58,500 nt of DNA from Nematostella vectensis (GCF_932526225.1 NC_064043.1:3809001-3867500); one strand, 5' to 3'. Shown: positions 1-15,400, counted from the stretch's first letter. Notes: generated by a model not told the origin, from the sequence alone. Made by a program: numbers and translations.

Positions 1-411
1 TACTTCGTTCTCATGCTAAAGTACCAACGGCAACGTTAAGCCAGCCCATTTTGCCAGCAGTGATTTAAGATTTATCAGTCATGTTTTCCATGACAATATT
101 ATTGTAAAATAAGATTTTTGATCATTACGACTTAAATCCCGAGTGATACGGATTTCAGTAAGCATTGATGTGGGATTTGAAATATGACGCACTTTTTTAG
201 GCTCATCTTAATGAAGGAAAGCGTCTATATGTTAGTCATCCTTAGTGGAGCAGTAGCGGGGTAATTCAAATGGGTGCCATACCTACCACATAAGACGGAG
301 GACATATGCCAGCATTGTGAGACTGGAAACGATTTGTTTGTTACTTTTTCAGTGAGTGGTATAGGGACAACACGTTAGAGGTGATTTTAATCGGTGTTAT
401 ACCTTCCACAG
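1..411 (+). other. Dynein intron, no other feature seen
   Basis: AT-rich intronic sequence upstream of the first visible exon, ending in an acceptor (tccacag). I see no gene or repeat here. Confidence 0.6.
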
Positions 412-3400
412 ATGGCAGAGGACAGGCTGTATCAGGAAGTAACTGAGATCGACGAGCTGTACAAGATAGTGGAAGCATGCCTGGACGAGTATAATCAGAC
501 GCACAAGACAGGCATGAACCTCGTAGTCTTCAGGTACATTCTTCATGCCACCTACCGCTGATTTCCTGCTTTACGTGCTCTATTTCATATACTGCTTTTA
601 AATTTAGGTACGTCCTGGAACACTTGGTGCGTATCAGCCGTGTTCTGAAGCAGCCTGGAGGCAACGCCCTTCTCGTGGGTGTAGGAGGTAGCGGGCGGCA
701 ATCACTATCCAGGCTTGCTGCTGACATAGCCGGCTTTGCTGTCTTCCAGCCTGAGATATCTAAGAGTTATGGAATGACAGAGTGGCGAGAAGATGTCAAG
801 GTACACGCAATGATAGAAAATACCCCCATTCAAACCATCTCTTTATAATGGATCTCTTTTAAACTGATGTTCTCTCCCACTGTTCAATAAAACTTTTGTT
901 AGACAAATATCTGTCACGGTGCAGGGGTGACTTGGTCTCTCTAGCAGGCCAGAACAGTTGCTAGGCATTCCTAATCATATTATACACATCTTCCAGTCTA
1001 CGAGAGATAGGTCTATGGGTGTAACTGCAGTTCTTCTAGCAACCTGATAGCCATCCCAAGGCTAAATAACTTTGCGACAAACACTTTCTGGGGTCAAATG
1101 GCGAACTGAAAGTTGTACTTTTGTAAGGTGCCGAGGGTATTACCTCTCTTTAGGTTTTTTATTACTGATAAGGAGTATTAATACTGTTCAGACGCTGCTG
1201 AAGAGTGCAGGCTGTCAGATGAAACCCACCATCTTCCTGCTGACCGACACGCAGATCAAAGAGGAGTCTTTCCTGGAAGACGTGGACAGCTTGCTCAACA
1301 CCGGGGAAGTGCCCAACTTGTTCCCTACAGACGAAAAGGCTGAGATCATTGAGGTAAGGTTTCGAAAAGGTGACCATTCCCTTGTCCTAACAGACATACC
1401 ATTGAGACACATCTTTCAAACTCACTGGAGTCGCTGCTGCTTTTTGCTTTGTTTTAACGCACACGATTTCGGATTAAAAAGATGGGCTAACATTTCTAAG
1501 TAAAGCGAAATATAATCTCTTATTTTAAACCCACCAAGCACTGAGTTCCTCTGTATTTCCAGGCCGTCCGGCCCCACGCCCAAGCTCAAGCTGAAGATAA
1601 GAACGCTGAGTTTTCTCCGTTGGCGCTGTTCAACTTCTTTGTGAACTCTTGCAAAGAGAAGCTTCACATCATGTTGTGTATGAGTCCTATTGGCGACGCT
1701 TTCCGGAACAGGTTGAGGCAGTTCCCTGCTCTCATTAACTGCTGTACCATCGACTGGTTCCAGCCCTGGCCAGAAGATGCCTTGGAAATGGTGGCTAATA
1801 AGTTTTTGGAGGATGCGGTTCTGACAGACAATGAGAGGAAAGAAATCGTCACACTTTGCAAATATTTCCACACCAGCTCAAGGAATCTATCAGAAAAGTA
1901 AGCTCCACGCATAATACAAATACATTACCTTGGTCTATTTAAATAAATTGTTGTTATATATATGGTCGCCATGGTCGACACCTTATGTATAATCATTCAA
2001 TGGTCGACACAATTCGGTCCTCATAGTTAAGGTTTTTTATTATGGTATGTAGGATAGGTTTTTATTTCAATTGAGAAGTGTGTCACTCCCCTTTACCACA
2101 TTTCTCGAATAAGTCTTGTTCTTTTATTTGTATAGATATCTCGAAGTTCTTGGTCGACATAATTACGTCACACCAACCTCATACCTTGAACTCATCTCGT
2201 CGTTCAAGACATTGCTAGGACGTAAACAAGATGAGGTACGCACGTGACGCGAGTTCTTTCAATGAATGATCATGCTAGGATTGACCATGCTCGGTTTGCC
2301 CGTGCTAGGTTTCCTAGACACAGCGTACTTTGCTTTCTTTAAAACTTACCTGTAATCCAGCTTTCTGATTGACTGCTTAGTAAACCAGAGAACGTACAAC
2401 GGGATTGGGCACAATCCTGGAATGTTCACTTGAGGCAACGTTATATGGAAATACATGTTCACTATCTAAGAGCTGTTTGTCATTCTCTTTAGGTGTTGAG
2501 AAGTAAACGACGTTACGAAGTTGGTCTAGAAAAACTCGCGTTTGCTGCGTCCCAGGTATGCATGTGGTTTGTAACAACGTACTACTGATCTTATAAAAAA
2601 AGAGAATGATTTTACCACTGTCTATACTATATTAACATGAATTCCCTTGTCAATAGATAAGAATTGTATTTTTCCCTCTTACAGGTGGCCAAGATGCAGG
2701 TAGAGCTGGAGGAACTGCAACCTCAGCTCGTTGTGGCTGCTGCAGAAAACGACAAGATGATGATCGTAAGTGTCCTCGCAGGGTGTGTCATAAACCTATG
2801 TTCCTCAGTAACCATCTCTGTGTGTTCGGAAATCCCATGCCAAAACGGATAAAGAAATGTAGACGCAGAAGCAGGGTTCACAATAAAAAGGGTATTGTTT
2901 GCGAAGGAGGCTATTTTTGTTGGCGGGCGCCGTAAATTGTTCACTCAAGGGATGTTTGCAAAAGATGTCAAAATGGGTATTAGTAAAGTAGGGCTGTCCG
3001 CTGAAGACATTAAGGGTTGATGCCATTCTCAATATCTTGCCTGTTATTTGTTTGTTTTTTATCTAATGAAGCTTTATATAGATCTTTTGTCTGGAAAACT
3101 AGACCGGATGACTAGCTTTTATTCTTAATGACCTGCCCTCTTAGTGCCCTAATCTTTGTTCTTTGTGTATGTTTTATATTGTCCAGCCTTTTTTCAATTT
3201 GTCATTTTGCTTGAACTATTCTTGACATATTGTCTAAAATCTCTGCCTGTGCTTCCTGGAACACTAGACATGGCCTTGACGAACTTGTTAATCTCGCAGA
3301 TTATCGAGAAAGAGTCCAAGGAAGTCGAAGCCACCAGTGAGCTGGTCCGTAAAGATGAGGCGGCGGCCAATATTCAAGCAGCAGAAGCACAAGCACTGAA

Positions 3401-6400
3401 AGACGAGTGTGAAGCAGATCTTGCCGAGGCGATACCAGCCCTGGAAGCGGCCATGTCGGCACTGAACACCCTGAAGGTACATAAATTACCAAGTGCCATT
3501 GTTTAGAATTGTACGGCCTCTCTTTCACATAAACCTAGACGGTTATCCAGTTGATGTAAACGTGACCGTTCGTGGCCATGCCTTGGATCTGAATCACCTT
3601 ATTACTAACTGCTATTACGATGCTCATGTATACCGTCGCTTATCTCTGTACGATCCCTTTTTCAGCCTGCAGACATCACGATCGTGAAGTCAATGGCTAA
3701 TCCTCCTGCCGGTGTTAAGCTCGTCATGTCCGCCGTATGTGTCATGAAGGATATCAAGCCTGAAAAGGTGAACGATCCAGGTGGCACGGGCAAGAAGATA
3801 CTGGACTTCTGGGGACCATCCAAGAAACTGCTCGGAGACATGACTTTCCTGACCAGCCTCAAGGAATATGACCGAGACAACATCAGTGTGAGTAGCATAC
3901 GAGATTATAGACAGTTTAAAGTATGCAATGCTTTCAAACTGTTTTTATGTTTCGGTACAGCTTTAAAAAAAAAAAACGACAGAAAGAAATATTTTCAAGC
4001 CAAATTGAGATGTTTGTAGCAGTGCTGTAAGGGGAAGGTGTGACTGAATGATGATTTTTAGTTTAGTGTAAACACATTGACCCCTGTACCGGCTTTGGGA
4101 AGTACCCACAACCCAAAAAAATCATAAATGCAAAATAAACACAACAAGATGAAGATACTCAGGCATCAGTCTAAGGGATAAATGGTCTTGAAGATATGCA
4201 TCCAACCAAGGGGTTGGCAACTACTCTTAAGCCAAATAATAGTACAGGTTCTTTGACAAATTTCAAATCGAACAAGGAAAGAAAAGCAGAATCACCCCTC
4301 TCAATAAAACGCTCAAAATACAACACAAGGGAGATAGATCAGCAAACACAGCTCAAGACACAAATTGATACCTTTATTCTGATCCTCCAGGTTCATTTCC
4401 ATGGCCCCAAAACACAATATCCACTCCTTGAAGGCTTGTAAAACCATGAAGAAAGCAAAGCATTCTGGGAGATCCAGGGAAAAATTCACCAGGGGAGGGC
4501 AAGTCAACACTCCTCTCCCCAAAGTCAGACGGTTTTTTTATAAGTCTTTTCACCCCGAAGCCAAACAAATCAATTCCAGGTCATACAGACCCAGAATAGC
4601 AGTGTAAACAATTTTGGAATCAATTTGGTTTCAAAACCAAATTTTTTTTTTGGTTATTTTCTCATCCAGGCAAAGCCAAACAAGAAAAAAATTACCATGA
4701 ATCCACCTTTGCTTGCAAATATCCATTAGCAAAGCACTCAATTATACCCCAATAGACTTCATGATGTCCTGAGACACTCTCCTAATATGCTCATAGCTGT
4801 ATTTTTCATGAAAAATACAAGCAACCATCAACTTGTGCTAGCTTTAGCACAACGACGAGGGATTAAAAGTGAGGACCGCAAAGCACTGTTGGAAAGCTTG
4901 GATACCGCTGACTAGGTGCAGCTGTGTTTGGCTTTGACAGGCTGTATAAAACTCAGAATAGGGGGGAGGTATCTGTTTTAAGTCTGTTTTTTGTGTGAAT
5001 TCAGCTCAAAAATAGCCAGGAGTCAATGGGTTAAACCTCGCGCAAACGGCGCTAGTATTGCTTTGGAAAACACGCAAAAATGCTGTTCTGGTCGATGCGG
5101 CGAAATGACCCAACAACATTTCGTAATAATCTTTTGGTCAACTGAGCGAGGCTGTGCAGCATTGCTGGTCCATGATGGTGCTGTTTGCACAGGGCTTTGA
5201 CAGGCGTGATGTATGAGCTCGTCTTATATGTGTGATCTTCTTGCAGCCCCATATCATGGCTAAGATCCGTAAAGAGTACATCCCTAACCCTGACTTCGAC
5301 CCAAGCAAAGTCAAGACCGCATCGTCCGCGGCAGAGGGCTTGTGCAAATGGGTGATCGCCATGGAAATATACGATCGTGTGGCAAAGGTACGAACTAGTG
5401 AAGGACTAGTGACTAACAGTGGTGGAGACCGAGAACCACAAGTCTTTTAATATTTTTTGTTGTTTTTTGTTCACGTCAAATTTCTTTGTTATCTATTTCA
5501 GCTCTCTTCTGTATTTTTGGCTTTGCTTTGACAAATTTTGGAAAAGAAACGTAAAAAGAATTTCACTCAACTTTGGCAAATAATGGCTAAAATGGCTTTA
5601 AGGTCACGAAAAGTACTAACGGTCTGTTTGTTATGACAGGTTGTTGCTCCGAAGAAGGAAAGTCTTGCTAAGGCAGAAGCGTCTCTTGCCGAGACCATGT
5701 CTCTGCTGAACGCCAAGCGCAGGGAGTTGGCCGAGGTGGAGGCCAAGCTGGCTGCTCTCAAGTCACAGTTCCAGGAGATGACAGAAAAAAAGGAGAACCT
5801 CGAGTTCCAGGTACGATGTGTTGAGTTTGCGCGATATTATTGGATCTACTAGTTTTGTAGATTAATTGCTGGACCTTCATACCGATATTGACTCACTCTA
5901 AACTACCCATCTCTGCTACTGAGGGAATTCGCATGGTAAAGCAATTTGCAAATAGCGCCAGCATTGCTATCTGAAAGAACTAGCATTTTTTGGTTCAGAA
6001 ATGTGGACGTTTTTTATACGCCCTGTTGGATAAAAAAATTTCAGCTCCTTTTCATCTTCTGATTTACCAAGTGGGCTGAGCCAGCGATGCTGTACAATAT
6101 TGGAGTTGTTAGTACAAGGCCTGAAAAAGCTTAATTTGTTATCACCTGACGGTTCACTGATTCATTGACTAGGTGGATTTATGCTCCAAAAAACTTGTTC
6201 GTGCCGAGAAGCTGATTGGAGGTCTAGGCGGAGAGAAAGATCGGTGGTCGCTAGCGGCTAAGACTCTACAAGACACGTTTGATAACCTGACTGGAGACGT
6301 GCTGATCTCGTCTGGAGTTATTGCGTACCTCGGTGCCTTTACCGCTGGGTTCAGGAAGGAGTGTACCCACGAGTGGACCAAGATTTGCCAAGTAAGCCCT

Positions 6401-9400
6401 TAGACGTATGGCAAACGAAAGTAGAGAAATTTTGCTCTACTGCAACACTGGCAGATTTCTTGTGTAAGCCTGAGAGATAGAGAAGTTACGTCTACTTAAA
6501 TTTGGTTAGGGTGGAAGGAAAACGTTAAACTTTCGGTTGCTTTCCGTTTTCCAGAAGTTTGCCCAAGTTAATTTGTGTTTCTATTTATTCACAAAGGCCA
6601 CTTTACCTCTCAGTATGTGGCAGGACATGTTATCAACAAGGTGGATGTTTTTTTATTTTCCAGTCCAAAAACATCCCATGCTCAGACGACTTCCTGCTCA
6701 GCAAGACGCTCGGTGAAGCGATCAAGATCCGTGCGTGGAACATCGCGGGGCTGCCCACGGACTCCTTTTCTATTGATAACGGTGTTATAGTGGACTGTGC
6801 ACGGCGCTGGTTAGTTTTTTTCATGGGCCTATTTGGTTGTTGTTGCCTTGAAATTATTAAAGGGTTACGCGCCGTGATATGTGCTGCATTCTACTTCTTT
6901 CGTGTCGTTCTGTCTGTTACATCCCCAATTTCTCATTTGTTCATCATTTCTCTTACTGTTAAACAGGCCACTGATGATCGATCCGCAAGGCCAAGCCAAC
7001 AAATGGATCAAGAACTCTGAAAAAGAAAATCAACTTTCTGTATGTATTGCAATCATTTACAACAATGCGCGAAGCTAGGGGCATCCTGAAACCCTACCCC
7101 CCCCCCTCCCCCACAACAAAATCAAAATCCATCCTCTGCTGGCAACAACCTTTTCCATATTAGGCTGATGCACAATAGCCATGTCCATGGTAACGAGAGG
7201 CTTATCGTCAGAATATTGTCTTTATTGACAGGTTATCAAGCTGACAGATGGTGACTACATAAGGACCCTGGAGAACAGCATCCAGTTTGGTAACCCTGTG
7301 TTGCTAGAGAATGTTGGAGAGGAGCTGGACCCATCCTTGGAGCCTTTGCTCCTCAAGCAGACATTCAAACAAGGTCAGGCATCCCTTGCAACTATATACG
7401 CTAGGCCAGAGAATAAAGGGTAGCCCTGTCAGTGTCACCCACCCACCATATACGCTAGGCTAGAGGGTACAAAGAAGCACTTCCACAGTGCCACACCATA
7501 AACGCTAGGCTAGAGGGTACAAAGAAGCACTTCCACAGTGCCACACCATATACGCTAGGCTAGAGGGTACAAAGAAGCACTTCCACAGTGCCACACCATA
7601 TACGCTAGGCTAGAGGGTACAAAGAAGCACTTCCACAGTGCCACACCATAAACGCTAGGCTAGAGGGTACAAAGAAGCACTTCCACAGTGCCACACCATA
7701 TACGCTAGGCTAGAGGGTACAAAGAAGCACTTCCACAGTGCCACACCATATACGCTAGGCTAGAGGGTACAAAGAAACACTTCCACAGTGCCACACCATA
7801 TACGCTAGGCAAGAGGGTACAAAGAAGCACTTCCACAGTGCCACACCATATACGCTAGGCTAGAGGGTACAAAGAAGCACTTCCACAGTGCCACACCATA
7901 TACGCTAGGCTAGAAGGTACAAAGAAGCACTTCCACAGTGCCACACCATATACGCTAGGCTAGAGGGTACAAAGAAGCACTTCCACAGTGCCACACCATA
8001 TACGCTAGGCTAGAGGGTACAAAGAAGCACTTCCACAGTGCCACACCATATACGCTAGGCTAGAGGGTACAAAGAAGCACTTCCACAGTGCAACACACCC
8101 ACCATATACGCTAGGGTTATGACGATTGACGCCCTTAACCCAGGGCCTGTCTCAAACATGAAACAGAACTAGCACCATTACTACTCTAAGCCTATATTTT
8201 CTACCCCACTCACCTATATTCCTCAACTCTTAAACCCATCCATTATCGATCAACAGCCTTACCATGTCAAAATTACACTCGTAGGTGGAGTCGTCTGCAT
8301 TCGTCTTGGTGAATCAGTGATCGAGTATTCCAGCGACTTTCGGTTCTACATCACGACCAAGCTCCGTAATCCCCACTATTTACCCGAACTCTCAACCAAG
8401 GTCACGCTACTCAACTTCATGATCACGCCCGAAGGACTGCAAGACCAGCTACTTGGAATCGTGGTCGCTAAAGAGAGGTTGGTAGTCAAACGGAAACATT
8501 TGTCCAAACGTACGAGCACCGTGGCTTTTTCTTTGTCGTTAGGTTTATTAAGCTAATAAAAGTTCTTTTTAACTTTGCGATAAAAAAGACGCACGAAATG
8601 GAACGATTTTCCTTTTTTTTTTGGCAAAAAGAAGAATTACTTGTGACGAGTTTTTTTTACGATCGCTGAAGTAATAATGAGAGGAATTAACCCTCGCCCC
8701 TAGAGAAACATTGAAATGCGATAGCTTGGTCTTTGCCAAAACGACTTGTTATACACCGTGTGTCTACTAACCTCCTTCCAACCAATAATCTTTTTTATAC
8801 TGCCCCGCATTATTTGCCTTACCCATTTCGCTTGTCTTTGTGTGTTGTTTAAGATTGTTGTTGTTGCCATGCGTGCGTTTGCGACGTTTGTGACGCCTTG
8901 TGCTCGCGAAGTAGAATGCACAACAAGAGACGTGCGCGCATCTCAAAAACAATCTAACGAAGAGAATAAAAATGGTGCGATCCAGTATGCATATAGTGCA
9001 ACAACAATAATTCTATAACATTAACAAGCATTTGAAAACAAATGCATTGCAAGAGTTGCCTGGCTACCACTTTTTTCGATAGCGTGTATACTGTTTTTGT
9101 TCTTATTTGATATTTTTTTTTGGTAATGAATGTTTCATTGGGATGTTGTATTTACGCAGTGTTCTGTACGTGTTTCAGACCTGATCTTGAAGAAGAGCGC
9201 CAAGCTCTGATCTTACAGAGCGCAGCAAACAAGAAGCAGCTAAAGGAGATCGAAGATAAGATCCTGGAGACTCTGAGCTCGTCGGAGGGGAACATTCTAG
9301 AGGATGAGACAGCTATCCAAATCCTTGACTCATCGAAGGTGAGCAATGTTTACGCTATATGCTCCTGGACTGACCCAATCCGCCCTGCTTAACATGTGTT

Positions 9401-12400
9401 ACCATGAGAAAAGTTTAGAAGCAGAAAACTCTTCCTCTTATCTCCACCATCATCATGACATTCATAATGCAAATGTGGAACGGACCATTAAGAGCGGTAC
9501 TTGGGGAGGTCTTAAAGTCATACGTGTATATCCTAAGTACAAGATGTTTACTTACGCTTGATATATTTACCTTCACCTGCACTCTTGCAAGGAGTTTTCG
9601 AGGGGTTTCTCGTTGGCAAACTAGAGTGTTTTCGAGGGGTTTCTCATTGGCAAACTAGAGTGTTTTCGAGGGGTTTCTCATTGGAAAACTAGAGTGTTTC
9701 TTAACACATAACATAACTTTACTATTGCCTGACAAGGATTTCTTCATTCCGTCAAGGTCTTGTCAGACGAAATTTCCAAGAAGCAAAAAATTGCGGACGA
9801 GACCGAGGCAAAGATCAACGAGTCCAGGCGAGGTTACAACCCCATTGCTGCGCACGCATCAGTGCTGTTCTTCTCCATCACCGATCTGCCCAACATCGAC
9901 CCCATGTACCAGTATTCCCTCACTTGGTTCGTCAACCTCTTCCTCAACTCCATTCACGACAGGTACGACCAAAGAAACAAAAGGAAAAAATACAGTCAGG
10001 AAGTCTGCGTATTTACACCATTTTGTCGATGTGTCGGGTGGGCCCAAACTCTATTTAGATGGACATTTGTTTTGGAACTAACCCCTTAATACCCAGGCCC
10101 GTACCCAGGGGTGGGGGGGGGGGGGGGTGCAGGGGGTGCAAACGCACCCCCCACAACGGCCGAAGATCCACTTTCGGTTTTCAATAGACGTGCTTTTTGT
10201 AGATAAAACTATAAAGCATAAGCTAGATCACTCTGCTATGTAGCCAAATCTGAAAATAAACGACCCGTGGAGATACTGCAAAGGCATAAAAAAATCTATT
10301 TTTGTTTTTTATTCGCGGGTGGTCAGATTTTTATCAGAAAACTCACTCCCCTCCCCCCTCCCCGGAAAAAATTAGGTCCACTTTTTCGGATTTCGCACCC
10401 CCCCAAGGAAAATTCTGGGTACGGGCCGGCTACCTATATCATTAGGAGGTCAATTTTTTAACAAAGTGACCTCCAAGAACGGCGTTTTTTCTATAGTAAA
10501 TTGCTGCGTGTTTTCTTATAGTAACAAGTCCAAGATTCTGGAGCGCCGTCTGCGCTACCTGAGTGACCACTTTACGTATAACCTGTACTGCAACGTGTGT
10601 CGTTCATTGTTTGAGAAGGACAAGTTACTCTTTTCGTTCGTGCTCTGTGCGAACATTCTCAAGTCCAAGTCTGAGCTGGACATGACAGAGTTTATGTTCT
10701 TCCTGACCGGTGGTATTGGCCTCGAAAATAAGGTGATGAATAATTCACTAATTGCGTTTTGTGATTTTGATTGGCGATTTCAGCGGAAGAAACTTTGTCT
10801 TGATTTATCTGGACGCACCAGTAATTATTGAACATTGGACGTTTGAATTATGCTTTCAATGGTTGCCTCGAGGCTCCACACATGTATTTCTAAACTTGGC
10901 GAATTGAATAATGGTTGCGTTTGCAGGATTCTCATGTTGTGACATATTTTCCTTCAGTTGGAAAACCCCGATCCGTCATGGCTTTCTGATCGTTCCTGGG
11001 ATGAGATCTGCCGCATGTGCGATCTGTCCGGCTTCAAGGACTTCAGGTAACCTTCGTGTTCATGTCTCTCACAAGTTTATCTGTATTATCTTTATTCCTG
11101 TATATGATGACTTTCGGTCTTTAGCATGTCTGGCCTATCTGTATATGTATCACCTTCGGTCTTTAATTTGTCTAGCCTATATCAGCGGCGTAGCCAGGAT
11201 TTTTAACAGGAGGGGCCCAAAAGGGACCTTCAAGGCATTTTCTTCTGTATTTTAGATAATGTCTTATACATTAACTGGATTTTTGGCTGCTAAAAGGGGG
11301 GCCAGGGCCCCTAGGCCACCCCCCCCCCCCTGGCTACGCCCCTGTATATGTTTATGCATGACTTTCGCTCTTTAGCTTCTCTCGGTCTTTAGCTTGTCTG
11401 GCCTTCCTGTATATGTATGACTTTCGGTCTTTAGCTTGTCTGGACTTCCTGTATATGTATTACTTCGGTGTCTAGCTTGTCTGGACTTCCTGTATATGTA
11501 TGACTTTTGGTCTCTAGATTGTCTAGCTTTCCTGTATATGTATGACTTTCAGTCTTTAGCTTGTCTGGCCTATCTGTATATTCATGACTTTCTTATTTTT
11601 AACTTGTCTGGCCTTCCTGTATATTCAGGACTTTCGGTCCTTAATTTGTCTGGCCTATCTGTATATGTATTACCTTCGGTCTTGTTTGGATTTCCTGTAT
11701 ATACTAACGTGGTTGTTCCGCAGGAAAAGCTTCTCTAATACCACGCATGAGTGGCGGAAGATCTACGATAGCAAAGAGCCACATCGCGCTCCCCTGCCGT
11801 CACCCTGGTCTGAACAACTGACGGACTTTCAAAAGATGATTGTCATTAGGTGTCTTAGACCAGACAAGGTTAGGGTCCCCCTTATTTATCACACTCTTAC
11901 TAGAAGTTAATATTATGCAGGTAGTTTTTTTTTTTAATTTTGACGATGTTTTTATTCCCCTTCTTGCCTGAAACTGAGATTCTTGCTTGCCTTTGACCTG
12001 AGACTCTGAGACTCCTTACTTGCCTGAGACTGAGAGTCCTTGTTTTGTCTGAGACTCTGAGACTTTACAACCAGAGATACTCCTTACTTTACAAGAAGCA
12101 CTTTCGGCTGTCGCTCATTTATGGTAAAATGAGAAAGTGCATGCCCTTGCAGGAAGAGAAATGAAACCGACACCGTTACATTCTTATTAAGAATTGCATT
12201 AGGGCGACCAGGCCGAGTGAGCTACAAACCACAGGGTGCAGCTTTGTTACAGTTGTACGAAACGCCTGCATCAGAGGATATCACCCTTATTTTATCAAGA
12301 CTAAGAAACGAATAAAAATGGTTTCCTGTCATCTTTACGCAGGTGGTGCCGCTTGTGACAAATTTCGTTGAGGACAAACTTGGCAAGAAGTTTATTCAGC

Positions 12401-15400
12401 CGCCGCCATTTGACCTGGCCAAGAGTTACGTGGACAGTAATGCGTGTGCGCCTCTGCTCTTCATACTCTCCCCGGGCGCAGATCCCATGGCAGGTAAAAT
12501 CTAGTTGTCATCACCGTTACTGATGGCATTTTTATCATCGAAATTGCGGACGCCATTGTCCTGCAATCCATCATTATTTTGATAATCATAATTATTGATT
12601 AAAAAATCTTATATATCATTATCGTCTTTATTATTATGGTTATAGTTGACGTTATAGTTATCATCCTGTTTGTTCTTGTTATCATTAACGTGATGAACAT
12701 CACCATTGTCAGTGTCATCATTATCATTTATACGGTTATGATTATCAGCATCATTATGATGATTATGAGTCAATGTATTCATTATCATCTTCACATTTAT
12801 GGTTTTTATAATCATCCTGATTATTATCTTTGTCATCATCTTCAGACATCAGTGTAATCTGATTTGCTTTTATTGATTTGCTCATTTCTAGGTCTGATGA
12901 AGTTTGCTGATGATAAAGGATTTAGCGGAGACAAGTTCAATGCAATATCGCTAGGTCAAGGCCAGGTACGTCATGTCTCTCTCGATAAAGTTTGACATGG
13001 GCGAGACCCCATCAGTCCTATGCCGTCTTAAAACGCCTTAGAAATGAACTCTACGTCAAACTCTACGTCAAACATGCAGACTGGCATAGGCAAAATTGCA
13101 TAGTCAGGGATGTATCTAGAGCATAGATAATCCTCAAGATCGTGACCAAGCAATGTGGTAGAAATGATAAAATGCCACACTTGGTTTCTGACCCAAATTT
13201 CTATAAAAAAAAAAGGAAATAGAAAATAGCAACAAAAACTCAATCATTAGCCTATATATACTTTTATTTGCTCTCCGTTATGTCCCATTGCACAGCAAAC
13301 AATAAGAGTTTTTACTTTTGAAACGTTCGGTTGATTAACACTATGAGCATTTTCACCACAGTTTAAAAACAAACAGCGTGTGTTCGAGATTCCCCTGTCC
13401 TAGGATACTAATGTATCGTCATTTACCCTTGCCTCTCTCTATTCCATGTGTTCACTATTTCTCCACTACTGTCTTTTAAAACACCTTTCCTATCCTTGTG
13501 TCTAGGGCCCTGTGGCAGCTAGACTTATTCAGGAGGCTGTTCAGAATGGTTCGTGGGTCGTACTTCAGAATTGCCATCTGGCTGTGTCGTGGATGACAGC
13601 GCTCGAGAAGATCTGTGAAGACCTGAACCCAGAGACCACACACACGGACTTCCGACTCTGGCTCACCAGCTACCCATCAAATAAGGTATACGTCTGATAC
13701 ACGAGTGACTGTTCTTTGACATTCCAACAGATGTTCTTTTTAATCATTGTGTAGTTGAATTTGACTGTTTATTTTAACGATCTTTTTAAAAGTCATTGTG
13801 TGTTTCTTGTGTCTGTGTTTATTCTTTTTTTTTTTTAATTTTATGTAGTTTCATTTAACTGTGTGTTTATTCTAACCACTGTTGTTTAGTTCCCTGTGAC
13901 TGTGCTTCAAAACGGCGTGAAGATGACGAACGAGCCGCCGACAGGACTTCGACAGAACTTGCTGCAGTCATACATCACTGATCCTATCTCCGACCCAGAG
14001 TTCTTCAATGGCTGCGGCGAGAAAGCCCCGGTAGGACCGCACTGCATTGCACATTAGCGAACTTACATTAATTACGAAATGTCATTATTATGCCCCAATT
14101 TTATGCTCACAAATAAGGGTCTTCCAAAAACATTTATTCGGTGTGTGTTTCTCCCATGCTTTCAGTCGTGTTCAATTTGTATTGCTGTCAGGTCTTCCAA
14201 ATGCTCTTATTCGGCGTGTTTTTCTTTTCTTTCATGCTTTTATTTGTGTTTAATTGTGATGCTTGTATTGCTGTCAGGTCTTCCAAAAGCTCTTATTCGG
14301 CGTGTTTTTCTTTTCTTTCATGCTTTCAGTCGTGTTCAATTGTGATGCTTGTATTGCTGTCAGATCTTCCAAAAGCTCTTATTCGGCGTGTGTTTTCTTC
14401 CATGCTTTTATTCGTGTTTAATTGTGATGCGTCTATTGCTGTAAGGTCTTCCAAAAGCTCTTATTCCGCGGGTTTTTTTCCATGCTTTTATTCGTGTTTA
14501 ATTGTGATGCGTGTATTGCTATCAGGTCTTCCAAAAGCCCTTATTCGGCGTGTTTGTTTCTTCCATGCTTTTTTTCGTTTTTAATTGTGATGCGTGTATT
14601 GCTATAAGGTCTTCCAAAAGCTCTTATTCGGCATGTTTTTTTTTCCATGCTTTCCCGTCAGGTCTGGGAGAAGCTCCTGTTTGGCCTGTGCTTCTTCCAC
14701 GCCCTCGTACAAGAGCGCCGCAAGTTTGGTCCACTTGGGTGGAACATCCCTTACGGCTTCAACGAGTCTGACCTGAGAATCAGTGTCAGGCAGCTTCAGG
14801 TGAGATCATATGTCTTGTTACCGTGTCAACGGGATGTGCTTCTATGACTACAGGGCTTCGTACCCTGAAAACATGATGGTATTGCAATCTTGTGTTGCCA
14901 TACGCTTTTGCGCAACAACTGGTACAGGTAATGAATGTTCCAATCCAGCGAATAATATCTAAGTATTAGTGTTCTTGTTTAGATGTTCATCAACGAGTAC
15001 GAGGAGACTCCCTATGATGCTGTAACGTACCTGACTGGCGCGTGTAACTATGGTGGGAGGGTCACGGATGATAACGACAGGTACATATCACTACGTACAT
15101 AATCACCCCTGAATCTGTTGCGATATAGCGACAGGTGAATATCAGTTATTATAAGACTCTTGACGAGATAACGATAGGTAAATATCAGTTATACACTCCC
15201 CGGTTACGATATAAGTGATAGACAAATATCAGTTATTATGCACTTCTGTTACGGGGTGATCATCAGACTTTATGCATTTCTGTTAAAATGTAACGATGAC
15301 TAAATGTCTGTTATTTGACACTCCTGTGACAATATAACGAGGAGTGAATATCAGATGCTTTACACTCTTCCACTATATAAACGATGGTATTTATTGTCTC

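Noticed and set aside
412-414. ATG as the dynein start codon
   Set aside because: It follows an intron acceptor directly, and the protein region is mid-motor; the true start must lie upstream of the window.
4196-4607. Open frames shared by 4,196-4,607 and 27,433-27,856 as a conserved gene
   Set aside because: Both lie inside copies of the same TTAA element, and the similarity extends equally outside the frames.
7388-8117. Possible CRISPR-like array of regular repeats
   Set aside because: There are no unique spacers; the whole 50-bp unit is repeated head to tail in a eukaryotic intron.
14047-14584. Open frames of 68-147 codons, cysteine- and phenylalanine-rich
   Set aside because: They cross the intronic repeat derived from the exon start; no promoter or splice context of their own.
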